64,000 bases of DNA from Maridesulfovibrio sp050916235 (GCF_050916235.1 NZ_CP104854.1:2418001-2482000); one strand, 5' to 3'; positions 42,325 through 51,000 are shown, numbered from the stretch's first letter. The notes: generated by a model not told the origin, from the letters alone. Numbers and translations: made by a program.

Positions 42325-44106
42325 ATGATCAACCGTTATCTGGAAAAAACATGGGTGCAGTACCTGTGTCTGGCGCTTATTACCGGACTGCTGGTCTACT
42401 ATTTCGGCTGGGTATTCGATTTCGGATACAAGTTTGACTGGACCGTACTTTACAAGGAAGATCCCTCCTACGGACAGGTTCTGGGCGATATGCTCGTCAC
42501 CGGCCTCGGATTGACCATCAGTATCACCCTGATGAGTTCGGCCATTGCGCTGGTACTGGGAATTCTCTTCGGCCTCGGCAGGCTTTCGCAGTTCAAGCCG
42601 GTCTATTATTTCTGTACCTGCTACGTTGAATTTTTCAGAAACACACCGCTGCTGGTTCAGCTCTTTTTCTGGTATTTTGCCCTGCCCATGGGGCTGCCTG
42701 AGCCTGTACGCGATTTTCTCTTCAGCCAGAATTTTGAAATGCTGACCGCCACCGTGGGGCTCGGTATCTATACCAGTGCATTCATGGCCGAGGTCATTCG
42801 TGCCGGTATCCAGTCCATCCCCAAGGGATTGCTGGAAGCTTCATATTCTTCCGGGCTCACCCCTTTTCAGACCCTGACCAAGATCGTGCTGCCGCTGGCT
42901 TTCCGGGCCATCATTCCGCCGCTGGGCAGTGAGTTCCTGAACAACATGAAGAACTCCTCACTGGCCATGGTCGTCGGGGTTGCAGAACTGTGCTGGTCCT
43001 CACAGCAGATCGAATCTCTGACCTTCAAGGGTTTTGAAGCCACATCCGCCGCGACTGTAATTTATCTTTCCCTCTCCCTGATCATTGCCGGTATTCTTAC
43101 TCTCGTTAACTGGAAGCTGCAGATTGTCCCGGTCAAAAGCCGTAATCTCGGCCACAAAATTGCGCACATGCTTTTCTGGCCCATAGAGGCTCCTTTCGCC
43201 TTTCTGTCCAAAATGCACAGACGGTTCATGCGCAGACGCCAGGAGGAGTTCAGCCTGACCAGTGCTCAGGCTGCCCGCAGGGCTATTTTCTCGGCGATAT
43301 GCAAGGCGCTTTCCCTGCTTTGGAAAGTGGCGTTCATTGCCGCTCTGGCAGCCCTTTTGATCAAGGCCGTTCTAGGTCTTATGACCTTTAATTTTCAGAT
43401 TATCTGGGAGAACCTCGGCACCATGCTCTGGTGGCGTTTCCCCAACGGCGGACCTGAGGAAATCCTCTGGGGACTGGGCGGACTGTCCTTCTCCATCCTG
43501 ATGTCGGTTATCGCCATTTCGGTCAGCTTCTTCATCGGACTGCTCGTAGGTATCGGACGCACCTCCAAGAACAAGCTGTTCCTGATACCTTCGACCCTGT
43601 ACATTGAACTTATCCGCGGAAACCCGCTGATCATGGTCATTTTCTGGATCTACTTCTTCATCCCGATCCTGACCGGGCAGTTCATGAACGTATTCTGGTC
43701 GGCCACAATCGCCTTGACCATATTCACCGGGGCATATCTTGCCGAAATCGTGCGTTCCGGTATCCAGAACCTGCCTCCGGGACAGTTCGAGGCTGCTGTT
43801 TCCACCGGCCTTACCTACTGGCAGACCATGCGGAAGATTATTCTGCCGCAGGCCCTCAAGCAGATGCTTCCGGCCATTGTCGGACAGTTTATCGCTATCT
43901 TCAAGGATACCTCCCTGGCCTTTGTTATCGGTGTTCTTGAGCTTACTTTCGTAGCTCAGGGACTCAACAACAGGCTCATGATTTATCCCTTTGAGATCTA
44001 CACCACCATTGCATTTTTGTACTTTATTTGTTGCTACCTGATGAGTCTCGTGGCAAGACGACTCGAACGGAAGCTGTCAACCGACACTTTCCGTCTGCAG
44101 ATGTAA
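42325..44106 (+). CDS. Polar amino-acid ABC transporter permease, two permease domains fused
   Basis: The 593-residue protein contains two complete HisM/GlnP-type permease modules. Module 1 spans about 45-275 and module 2 about 340-580. Each has a cytoplasmic EAA loop that contacts the ATPase: EASYSSGLTPFQTLTKIVLP and EAAVSTGLTYWQTMRKIILP. An N-terminal helix (about 12-32) and a basic linker (RRFMRRRQEEF, near 298) flank module 1. Such importers usually use two separate permease polypeptides; here both are one chain, fixing a 1:1 ratio. It is last in the ATPase, binding protein, permease operon. Confidence 0.93.
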   Translation: MINRYLEKTWVQYLCLALITGLLVYYFGWVFDFGYKFDWTVLYKEDPSYGQVLGDMLVTGLGLTISITLMSSAIALVLGILFGLGRLSQFKPVYYFCTCYVEFFRNTPLLVQLFFWYFALPMGLPEPVRDFLFSQNFEMLTATVGLGIYTSAFMAEVIRAGIQSIPKGLLEASYSSGLTPFQTLTKIVLPLAFRAIIPPLGSEFLNNMKNSSLAMVVGVAELCWSSQQIESLTFKGFEATSAATVIYLSLSLIIAGILTLVNWKLQIVPVKSRNLGHKIAHMLFWPIEAPFAFLSKMHRRFMRRRQEEFSLTSAQAARRAIFSAICKALSLLWKVAFIAALAALLIKAVLGLMTFNFQIIWENLGTMLWWRFPNGGPEEILWGLGGLSFSILMSVIAISVSFFIGLLVGIGRTSKNKLFLIPSTLYIELIRGNPLIMVIFWIYFFIPILTGQFMNVFWSATIALTIFTGAYLAEIVRSGIQNLPPGQFEAAVSTGLTYWQTMRKIILPQALKQMLPAIVGQFIAIFKDTSLAFVIGVLELTFVAQGLNNRLMIYPFEIYTTIAFLYFICCYLMSLVARRLERKLSTDTFRLQM

Positions 44107-44113
44107 TATATCT

Positions 44114-44139
44114 CCCTCCCCCTGCGGAGCGGGGGAGGG
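44114..44139 (+). terminator. GC-rich hairpin after the permease gene
   Basis: CCCTCCCCC (44114-44122) pairs with GGGGGAGGG (44131-44139). There is no T-run, so termination may be partial. Confidence 0.5.
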
Positions 44140-44171
44140 TAGTTGACATAGTAGCGTTTCGGAGTTGTCTC

Positions 44172-46247
44172 ATGCTCGGTAAGAGTGTTCCTGTTTTCTG
44201 TTATCACGCCGTCTGCGACGTGGACGGCCATTCCCCTGCCGTTTTTGCCTCCCATCTCGACATGATGCTGGAGATGGGCTTCAAAACCATCACCGCCGAC
44301 CACCTGTTCGAAATCTGCATGGGCCGAAAGCCCATTGACGATAAATATGTGGTCCTTACCTTTGACGACTGCCACATAAGCAACTGGATCAATGTTGTAC
44401 CCTTGCTGGAAGAGCGGGGTATGACCGGGGTATTCTTTGCCGTTGCCGATTTCATTGGTCAGGGGAAGATCAGGACACGGGCTGATGTGACCGAGATGCT
44501 GCCCATGCGCGAGGCCTTCATCAACGCGATTGCCAACAACGATAACTCGCAGTTCATGAACGAGGCCGAACTCCGGTCTCTGGTCAAGGACCATCGTATG
44601 GAAGTCCATGCCCACACCTGTAGGCATCAGGGCTGCTTCAAGGATTTTCGTTCCAAGGGAACATTTTCTACCGACTCCCACTGGTCCACATGGGGTATCT
44701 ACCGCAAGTTCAACCCGGAGCTCCCGGTTTTCGATTGCGGAAGCGGATTTGCCTACAACGGCTTCTGGCCCGTGTTCCGTAAGGGGCACGTGTCCTTCAA
44801 GCGTCGCAGCGACGAGGACAGACGCATGTTCTGCCGTGAGGATTTCAACCGCTGCCTTGTGAAGATCAGTTCCATCAACAAAGCCCGCCGCCAGTACCTG
44901 TGCTGGCCCTGGGGACATTTTGATTCCATCTCCATGCAGGAGGCCGCAGCGGCCGGTTTTTCCGGAACATTCACCCTTGAGCGGTCCGCCAACATGCTCG
45001 GTACCGATCCCATGCGTTTCAACCGTATCGGAGTGGGCTCCGACAAGGATGCCCAGTGGATAAAAAAACGGCTGCTCATGTATTCCTACGAAGCTCCGGC
45101 AATGGTCTGCTTCAAATTTTTCACCAAGCGCAACGATATCGGCAAGGTTCTTTACATGACCGATACCGAGAAGCTTTCAGGCGGAAGCCGTCAGCTAATC
45201 AACAGCGCCCGGGCCATGCTCGTGGCCGGGGTCGGTGTTATAGCCGTGCTTCCTCCTGAGTCCGGACTTATTCCCGAGCTGGAAGCAATGGGGGTGGAAG
45301 TAATTGTTCTTGATGATTTCAGGAACATGCTCGCAGCCGCCGGTTTCCTTTCCGAGGTTATCGAGGAACATCAGGTCGATGTTGTACATACTTTCCACAA
45401 CAGGGCCGTTAAAATCGCCTGCATAGCCAGAGGACTTTCACTCCTCGGCGGGCGTAAGTTCAAGCTTTTCTTCAATCGAGGGGTTATCTACAAGCCCAAC
45501 CCGCTGGCTCCGATTTTTTCCCTTATCGGTAATGGCTACATCTGCAATTCGGCTAAAAGCCGCGAAGTACTGCTCAGGCACGGTGTGCTGCCCAAGCGTG
45601 CACAGGTTGTCTACAACTCCTTTGCCGGTGGAGGGCGCAAGCCGCGTCGCTCAGTTGCCACCACCGTCATTTATGTGGGCAACTCCGGTCATGCCAAAGG
45701 ACCGGACGTGTTCATAAAGTCCGTGGACCGGCTGCTTGCGCGTACCCAGTGCGAAGGGGTCCGCTTCATTGCCCTAGGCATGGAAAACCTTTCCGAATAC
45801 AGGGAGATAGCTGCTCCTTCCACTCTTGAACGCATTGAATGTCCCGGTTACATCAGTCACGAGGAAGTGATAAAGCTGCTCGCTATTTCACATATCTACG
45901 TGATGAGTTCCCGGCAGGAATCAATGCCCAACACACTGCTTGAAGCTTTTGATGCCGGGCTGGCCGTGGTCTGCACCAATGCCGGAGGGACTCCTGAACT
46001 TATCCGTGACGGCGTTAACGGATTCCTCTGCGAAGTGGAAGACGTTGAAGCACTTGCGCGGTCCATGCAAAAGCTCCTTGAAAACGGTGAGCTGCGCAAG
46101 GAGATGGGACGGGTCAACCGCAGGATTGTGCGTGCCTACCTGAGTACAGCCGCAAAGGCACAGGCTCTTTTGCGGGTGTACTGCTCACTGCCCAAAGATG
46201 CACCGCAGATCGAACTGCCCGATATTGATTCCCTGATAGGCAAGTGA
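44172..46247 (+). CDS. Polysaccharide deacetylase fused to a GT4 glycosyltransferase
   Basis: I start at ATG 44172 with CGGAG upstream, giving 691 residues; the frame is open to 44028 but that part overlaps the permease gene. Residues 5-330 are a NodB-type deacetylase domain: FCYHAV at the start, the metal/catalytic motif T63-F-D-D66, H148-x3-H152 (VHAHTCRH), and a late CWPWGHFD segment. Residues about 345-680 are a GT-B glycosyltransferase with HTFHNRAVKIACIARG, VIYVGNSGHAKGPDVF and the retaining motif SRQESMPNTLLEAFDAG. A single chain that removes acetyl groups and transfers sugar suggests a cell-surface or flagellar glycan role; acceptor unknown. Confidence 0.88.
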   Translation: MLGKSVPVFCYHAVCDVDGHSPAVFASHLDMMLEMGFKTITADHLFEICMGRKPIDDKYVVLTFDDCHISNWINVVPLLEERGMTGVFFAVADFIGQGKIRTRADVTEMLPMREAFINAIANNDNSQFMNEAELRSLVKDHRMEVHAHTCRHQGCFKDFRSKGTFSTDSHWSTWGIYRKFNPELPVFDCGSGFAYNGFWPVFRKGHVSFKRRSDEDRRMFCREDFNRCLVKISSINKARRQYLCWPWGHFDSISMQEAAAAGFSGTFTLERSANMLGTDPMRFNRIGVGSDKDAQWIKKRLLMYSYEAPAMVCFKFFTKRNDIGKVLYMTDTEKLSGGSRQLINSARAMLVAGVGVIAVLPPESGLIPELEAMGVEVIVLDDFRNMLAAAGFLSEVIEEHQVDVVHTFHNRAVKIACIARGLSLLGGRKFKLFFNRGVIYKPNPLAPIFSLIGNGYICNSAKSREVLLRHGVLPKRAQVVYNSFAGGGRKPRRSVATTVIYVGNSGHAKGPDVFIKSVDRLLARTQCEGVRFIALGMENLSEYREIAAPSTLERIECPGYISHEEVIKLLAISHIYVMSSRQESMPNTLLEAFDAGLAVVCTNAGGTPELIRDGVNGFLCEVEDVEALARSMQKLLENGELRKEMGRVNRRIVRAYLSTAAKAQALLRVYCSLPKDAPQIELPDIDSLIGK

Positions 46248-46253
46248 TTTTTT

Positions 46254-46339
46254 TGCCTTCGGCGACCCTGCCGGGGGCCTTAAACCCTTTGAAAAGGGCT
46301 TAAGAATCCCAAACTTTTTTAGCGGGGCTTCGCCGCCGG
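46254..46339 (+). repeat. Dispersed 3'-end repeat, copy D
   Basis: It has GCCTTCGGCGACCC, TGCCGGGGGCC, then AACCCTTTGAAAAGGGCTT, AAGAATCCCAAACTTTTTTA and GCGGGGCTTCGCC. It begins 6 bases after the fusion gene's stop. The CCCTTT/AAAGGG hairpin plus a T-run can act as the terminator. Confidence 0.7.
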
Positions 46340-46603
46340 TGCTGGCAGATTGTCCTCGAATGGTTGTTCTGCTTGGGTGTATTTTTGTCTGTTTATTACA
46401 GTGGTCTGTTTTATGCGTAGATTGGTGGCTGGCCTTTGAACAGTCATCTCTACGCCGTTTATTTTGAAGCGTGCGCCACGTCCTGAATAGCTTGATCCTT
46501 CATTCTTCGTTTCTGATTTTGAACCAATCCATTTTAAATAGAGAAAAGCAGATGCAGCTTTTCCCCCTTGTTTGACGGGTAAAATCTTTGACTCCGCACC
46601 CAC
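46319..46603 (-). CDS. Possible small basic protein (doubtful)
   Basis: A minus-strand frame of 94 residues starting at GTG 46603 has fairly normal codon use in its middle (KWIGSKSETKNEGSSYSG, ARFKINGVEMTVQRPA), but no recognisable domain and no Shine-Dalgarno. The open frame continues upstream without any start codon into repeat copy E and ends in repeat copy D. It may be a gene remnant or a chance frame. The rest of the 46248-46837 gap is taken by the two repeats. Confidence 0.22.
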   Translation of the reverse strand: MGAESKILPVKQGGKAASAFLYLKWIGSKSETKNEGSSYSGRGARFKINGVEMTVQRPATNLRIKQTTVINRQKYTQAEQPFEDNLPAPAAKPR

Positions 46604-46738
46604 AAATTGTGCGGGCTTTGGGTCGGGTTTTCTTGCGTTTTCCGGGGCGTTTGTGGCAGTCTTCGGTTTCAGGTATTTATTTAATTTCCCTTTGTTTCTT
46701 TTTCTGAAAGCGCGAAGCTTGTTAAAGCGTTTTGGGAA

Positions 46739-46838
46739 AGGGGTGAGGAGTCCAGAGGAGAGGGGAAAACATTTTTTGGTTTTGGCAAAAAGGGTTTTCC
46801 CCTCTCCTCTGGACCCGGAGGGCTGCCGGAGGCATACA
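46739..46838 (+). repeat. Dispersed repeat, copy E, with long inverted repeat
   Basis: Two 21-base arms (46750-46770 and 46794-46814) form a perfect inverted repeat around a T/A-rich loop, followed by CCGGAGGGCTGCCGGAGGCATAC. The final GGAGG forms the ribosome-binding site of the glycosyltransferase gene starting at 46838. Confidence 0.7.
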
Positions 46839-48502
46839 TGGGCGATCTTTATAACGATAGTTACTGGGCTGCAGTGAATCCAGCTGTTCGCCGCAGGCTG
46901 CTGCTTGGTTCAGTCGGAGCCAATCACCTTTTGGAAACCGGGCTCCGGGCTCTTGAGACTGATCCGCAACTTGGCGTGGAACTGCTTTTTGCTGCCTACG
47001 CCGCCAGTCCTCTCGACGGTAATGTTGCCCGGCAACTGGTCAATCTTGAAGGGCTTGTGCCCCTTTTTCCCGCGTCTGTTTCAGCCTGCCTGCGGGGAGT
47101 TCTTGAAAACTGGCGTATGCCGGACAATCTGTCTTATTTTTTACGCATATCCGCCAAAAGGGACGGCGCTAAAATTAAGAGCTATATTGCTTCCTGCCTT
47201 GAAAAAGAGCCGGGAAACCTGTTCTGGCTGCAGCAGGGGCTGATTTATGCAGGGGCGTGCTCGGACTTTGGATTCGGCGTGGAATTGCTCTGCGGGGAAT
47301 TCCCGAATGAGATTCTTCCGGCGATAAGTGCAGCAAAGAGTTTCTTCTGTTTCAAGAACGGGGCTCTTCAGGACAGTTATGACTTGCTTTGCGCTGCTGC
47401 CGGATCGTTCGGAAGCGGTTCTTTCGCCAGTCTGGCTGCTTCGGTCCTGTTGGAGCAGGGCAGCAGAGATAAGGCTGTTGAAGTGTTGTCCGGCACTGTT
47501 GCGGAGCAGCCGTGGAGGGTTTCGGAGACCTTGAGGTTGTATGATCTTGTCCGCGGACTTGATCTTGATCGGGAGCCTTTTGCGGGAAGTCTGGCGATTC
47601 TGCTGTACTCCTTCAACAAGGCACAGGAACTGGATGCGACTCTGGCTTCTCTTCATGCTTCGGACCTGCATGGAGCGAAAATTTTTATGCTCGATAACGG
47701 TTCCGGGGATGACACTGCTCGGGTGATTGACCGCTGGCAGCAGGTTTTCGGTGACGGGCTGGTGCGGATTGACCTGCCTGTAAACATCGGGGCCGCCGCC
47801 GCACGGAACTGGCTGATGAATGTCCCGGAAGTCCGGGCCTGCGATTTTGCGCTTTATCTGGACGATGATGTCGAGGTTCAGCCGGACTGGCTTTCCCGTC
47901 TTGGTGTGGCCGTGAAGGTTTACCCGGATGCCGGTGTATGGGGCTGCAAGGTGGTGGATCATTCCTCGCCTGCGGTGATGCAGTCCGTGGACCTGCACAT
48001 TGCTCAGCCGAGCCGGGATGAAGGTGACGGTCCGGAAGTTGATCTTTCCAAAATGTCCCCCAATCCGTTCAAGGTTTCCGATCTGCATCATCAACTGCTT
48101 GATGCGGGATATTTCGACTACATGCGGCCCTGTGCGTCCGTAACCGGGTGCTGTCACCTGTTCCGGACTGCCAAGCTACTTGACAACGGCGGCTTTTCCC
48201 TGTTCCTTTCTCCCTCGCAGTATGATGACATGGAACATGATCTGCGCAGTTGCCTGAAGGGTGAATTCGGTGTTTATCAGGGCCATCTGCGCGTTCTGCA
48301 TCGCAAGAATACCGGAGCGGCCAGCCGGACTGATGTTGTTCAGGAAGGCAATGCCCTTGGTAACAAGTACAAGATGCAGGCCATGCATCCACGCAGCGAA
48401 ATACTGCGAATCATGGCTGATGAGGAAAGGCTTCTTCAGTCCGATCTAGAGAAAAAGATGCAGTATCTGCGGGACAACGGGGTTGTTCGCGGAACGAAAT
48501 AG
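46838..48502 (+). CDS. Family 2 glycosyltransferase with N-terminal helical repeat region
   Basis: The 554-residue protein has a helical N-terminal half (about 1-245; TPR-like spacing) and a GT-A domain from about 248. The latter starts GSLAILLYSFNKAQELDATL, carries the nucleotide-site MLDNGSGDDTARV, the metal motif LYLDDDVEV (D-D-D) near 343-351, and the acceptor-side VTGCCHLFRTAKL and DDMEHDLR. It probably adds sugar to a protein or surface glycan. The ribosome site GGAGG is supplied by the 3' end of repeat E. The downstream Cys-cluster gene begins 12 bases after its stop, so both form an operon. Confidence 0.86.
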   Translation: MGDLYNDSYWAAVNPAVRRRLLLGSVGANHLLETGLRALETDPQLGVELLFAAYAASPLDGNVARQLVNLEGLVPLFPASVSACLRGVLENWRMPDNLSYFLRISAKRDGAKIKSYIASCLEKEPGNLFWLQQGLIYAGACSDFGFGVELLCGEFPNEILPAISAAKSFFCFKNGALQDSYDLLCAAAGSFGSGSFASLAASVLLEQGSRDKAVEVLSGTVAEQPWRVSETLRLYDLVRGLDLDREPFAGSLAILLYSFNKAQELDATLASLHASDLHGAKIFMLDNGSGDDTARVIDRWQQVFGDGLVRIDLPVNIGAAAARNWLMNVPEVRACDFALYLDDDVEVQPDWLSRLGVAVKVYPDAGVWGCKVVDHSSPAVMQSVDLHIAQPSRDEGDGPEVDLSKMSPNPFKVSDLHHQLLDAGYFDYMRPCASVTGCCHLFRTAKLLDNGGFSLFLSPSQYDDMEHDLRSCLKGEFGVYQGHLRVLHRKNTGAASRTDVVQEGNALGNKYKMQAMHPRSEILRIMADEERLLQSDLEKKMQYLRDNGVVRGTK

Positions 48503-48514
48503 AGGGAGAGTAAA

Positions 48515-49285
48515 ATGTCCGATCATGATCAAACCCAGGAATTTCTGAACAGCCTGCCCGAGCTTGAACCCGGCAAGACCTTCGGTTTTGCCTGTCATCC
48601 GGGAGTGCGCTGTTTCAACGCCTGTTGCGGCGACCTCAATCTTATGCTGACTCCCTACGATGTGCTGCGCCTGCGCAAGGGGCTTGGACATGACAGCAGG
48701 AAATTCATCCACAACCATGTAGATATTTCTCGCACTCCGGGGATCGGCTTTCCCATGTGCAGATTGCGCATGCTCGACAACTCCAAGCGCAGCTGTCCCT
48801 TTGTGCGCGATGAAGGCTGTTCCATTTACGAAAACCGTCCCGGTGCCTGCCGTACCTATCCACTTGGACGCGCTTCACGTATGGGCGAGGACGGCCAGAC
48901 CATTGAGCAGTTCTTCATTGTTCAGGAGCCTCACTGTCGCGGATTTGAAGAGGATAAGGAGTGGACCAGCGAGGAATGGCTCAAGGATCAGGGGCTGGAA
49001 CAGTACAATGAGGTCAATGACCGCTACATGGCGATCATGACCCGCGCCCGCCGTGCCGGGGTCGTCCTTGATGAACGCAAGCTGAATATGGTTTTCCTCG
49101 CCCTGTATCAGGTCGACAACTTTATCAAGTTCATCACGGATATGAACGTGTTCTCGCGTCTGGATGTTTCCGAGGAACGCCAGCAGGCCATTCTGAACGA
49201 TGAAGAGGAATGTCTCAACTTCGCTCTGGACTGGGTGGAGCTGCTCACTCTGGGAAGCTGTGAGAACCTGCAGCCCAAGAAGTAG
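48515..49285 (+). CDS. YkgJ-family cysteine-cluster protein
   Basis: The 256-residue protein carries the UPF0153/YkgJ zinc or iron-sulfur cysteine cluster. The cysteines are FACHPGVRCFNACCGDLN (about 25-42), FPMCRLR, CPFVRDEGCSIYENRPGACRTYPLG (about 94-117) and EPHCRGFE. A C-terminal helical region (about 150-250) follows. The family's biochemical role is not established; it has been suggested to bind metal. GGGAG lies 6-7 bases before the ATG; it is co-transcribed with the GT2 gene and closed by a terminator. Confidence 0.88.
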   Translation: MSDHDQTQEFLNSLPELEPGKTFGFACHPGVRCFNACCGDLNLMLTPYDVLRLRKGLGHDSRKFIHNHVDISRTPGIGFPMCRLRMLDNSKRSCPFVRDEGCSIYENRPGACRTYPLGRASRMGEDGQTIEQFFIVQEPHCRGFEEDKEWTSEEWLKDQGLEQYNEVNDRYMAIMTRARRAGVVLDERKLNMVFLALYQVDNFIKFITDMNVFSRLDVSEERQQAILNDEEECLNFALDWVELLTLGSCENLQPKK

Positions 49286-49290
49286 TTTTT

Positions 49291-49335
49291 AGGAACAGGG
49301 AAGCTTTTGATCCGGCCTCCCTGTCCCTTACTTTT
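49291..49335 (+). terminator. Terminator of the GT2/YkgJ operon
   Basis: ACAGGGA (49295-49301) pairs with TCCCTGT (49318-49324), extended by three outer pairs across one mismatch, followed by a T-rich tract. Confidence 0.75.
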
Positions 49336-49391
49336 AATGGACTTCGCATACTGCATGTGGATGATCTTTTTAGTTTGTTGACCGTAGTTGC

Positions 49392-49420
49392 TTGAAAGCG
49401 GGTACGGTTTTTGTTATTCT
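49392..49420 (+). promoter_or_regulatory. Sigma70-type promoter for the small peptide gene
   Basis: TTGAAA (49392-49397), 17 bases, TATTCT (49415-49420). Transcription would begin near 49427, leaving a leader of about 170 bases before the peptide start, with a CGGGA/TCCCG hairpin at about 49491-49508. Confidence 0.5.
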
Positions 49421-49595
49421 ATAAAGAAATGTGCCCAGTTTGTTTCTTGACTATAGTTGTATGCACCTTAATTTAAATTGTCGTTGCATTGCGGGAGACA
49501 ATCATCCCGTGGAGATTATAAGTGCAAATTGTACTTCCTCCTTCGATATTTGTATTCTTGAGTTTGCGAAGAATCAAAGTTTCAAGGAGGAGCTT

Positions 49596-49721
49596 ATGAT
49601 GAAAAACATTAATATAAATGGATTATTGATTAATCTAGCAAGCGTAATTTTGCTTGTTTTGTCTATCTGTAATACTTCGTTATTCGTCGAAGGGGCTTGT
49701 GCGAATTGTACTCTCCCGTAA
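49596..49721 (+). CDS. 41-residue peptide: hydrophobic helix plus Cys-containing tail
   Basis: No family is recognised. The start is supported by a near-perfect Shine-Dalgarno, AAGGAGG (49584-49590), 5 bases before a double ATG. The product begins MMKNININ, has one hydrophobic stretch (about 9-30) resembling a signal or anchor, and a short tail ending VEGACANCTLP with two cysteines three residues apart. The frame is open upstream to 49431 and includes a second A-N-C-T coding unit at 49525-49536, whose 13-base DNA (49524-49536) nearly repeats 49701-49713. It converges on a CPBP protease gene 32 bases away, a combination seen with processed peptides; that link is inference. Confidence 0.6.
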   Translation: MMKNININGLLINLASVILLVLSICNTSLFVEGACANCTLP

Positions 49722-49752
49722 TACAGCGACTTTTTTGTCTTTTCAGCTATTC

Positions 49753-50406
49753 CTACAATCCCCAAAACTCACTCGCCAGCCCTGAAAACGACAGGTAATT
49801 GATGATGTAGTGCGCAATTATGGTCGGATATACCGATCCAGTGCGCCACATGCACAGCATCAGCCCGGAGCCGGTTACAGCCGTGGCCATGACGGCTATG
49901 GGGCCCTGCGACCAGTGGATCAGTCCGAAAACAACGCCTGTGACCAGAAATATCCACTTCGTGGACATCCTTTTGTTTCTGAGTGCCGAGAAGGCCAGTC
50001 CCCGGAAGATTATTTCCTCGGAAACGGCCACCAGTGCCAGACCGAAAGTCATGTCCAGCATGTAGAGGGGCGAGTCTGTGCTTATGGGGATGGACCCCAG
50101 TCTGAGGGGCGGCAGGATTTTGGACCACAGGGCAAAGCCCGGCTCGTCAAGACAGAGTCCCAGAGTGGTCATCCCGGTTGTCCAGAGAGCGAACTGCATG
50201 GCCGGTAAGGGGACGAGGCCTAGTTCTGTCCGGGACAGGGTTCGGTTCTTGACAAGGATAAAGAGGAAAGCCAGCGGGATCAGCTTCAACGCATAGTCGA
50301 TAGCAAGCCAGAGCGGCTCGTGCCTGATGAAGATGTTGGAGAAGTCGTTCAGGTAAAAGGGCAGGGTGGCTAAAGCCAGAATCGTTGTCCGGTTACTGAT
50401 ATTCAA
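49753..50406 (-). CDS. CPBP-family intramembrane protease (Rce1-like)
   Basis: The 217-residue multi-span membrane protein has the CPBP catalytic motifs: E-E-x3-R in AVSEEIIFRGLAF (about 131-143), F-x3-H in VFGLIHWSQG (about 164-173) and a third His in TIIAHYIINYLSF. Homologues cleave prenylated proteins, process or confer immunity to bacteriocins, or act in regulated proteolysis. It starts with TTG 50406, with AAGGAG 8 bases upstream. It is transcribed towards the small Cys-peptide gene. Confidence 0.88.
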   Translation of the reverse strand: MNISNRTTILALATLPFYLNDFSNIFIRHEPLWLAIDYALKLIPLAFLFILVKNRTLSRTELGLVPLPAMQFALWTTGMTTLGLCLDEPGFALWSKILPPLRLGSIPISTDSPLYMLDMTFGLALVAVSEEIIFRGLAFSALRNKRMSTKWIFLVTGVVFGLIHWSQGPIAVMATAVTGSGLMLCMWRTGSVYPTIIAHYIINYLSFSGLASEFWGL

Positions 50407-50493
50407 GTTGTTTACTCCTTGCCAACTTCAGTTTGCTGATTATCATCTGTCTTTCATCAAGCCCTAAGGGCATCTCAAACGGGGGATTTTCTT

Positions 50494-51000
50494 TTGACTC
50501 AGGAACTTAATGTTGAACTGCGCAGCCCGAAAATACTATCTGCCGATGAATTTGAAAAGGTCCGGTCTGCATTCCCGGCTGACCGTAAACTGGTCTTCAC
50601 CAACGGATGTTTTGATATTCTTCACGCCGGGCATGTGGACCTCCTTTCCCGGGCCCGCGAGCAGGGAGACTGTCTTGTCCTCGGGCTGAACAGCGACAAG
50701 TCAGTGCGCTCCATCAAGGGCAGCAAGCGGCCTGTCACCGGACAGCAGCAGAGGGCCTTTGTCCTGGCCGGGCTTGCCTGCATTGATTACGTTATCTTTT
50801 TTGACGAGGACACTCCATACAATCTGATCGGAAAAGTCCGGCCCGATGTGCTGGTGAAGGGTGGTGACTGGACCGTGGATAATATTGTGGGCAGGGATAT
50901 TGTCGAAGGGCGCGGAGGAACTGTTTTGTCACTTCCGCTGCTTCCGGGCTATTCCACTACGTCCGTTATCCGTTATATCCGGGAAAATGAGATAGAATAG
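50494..51000 (+). CDS. rfaE2: Heptose 1-phosphate adenylyltransferase (RfaE domain 2 type)
   Basis: It makes ADP-heptose for lipopolysaccharide inner core from heptose-1-phosphate and ATP. The 168-residue protein is the nucleotidyltransferase half only of the usual bifunctional HldE: the HxGH motif is in FTNGCFDILHAGHVDLL, followed by GLNSDKSVRSIKG, RPVLVKGGDW-like VRPDVLVKGGDW, and LPLLPGYSTTSVI near the end. The ISSTR-type motif of generic cytidylyltransferases is replaced by TTSVI, as in RfaE2. The start is a TTG with GGGGGA 6 bases upstream. The kinase domain would be encoded elsewhere. Confidence 0.9.
   Translation: MTQELNVELRSPKILSADEFEKVRSAFPADRKLVFTNGCFDILHAGHVDLLSRAREQGDCLVLGLNSDKSVRSIKGSKRPVTGQQQRAFVLAGLACIDYVIFFDEDTPYNLIGKVRPDVLVKGGDWTVDNIVGRDIVEGRGGTVLSLPLLPGYSTTSVIRYIRENEIE

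Noticed and set aside
46319..46603. Confident new gene between repeats D and E
   Set aside because: Despite plausible codons, there is no start signal, and both ends run into repeat sequence; listed only at low confidence.
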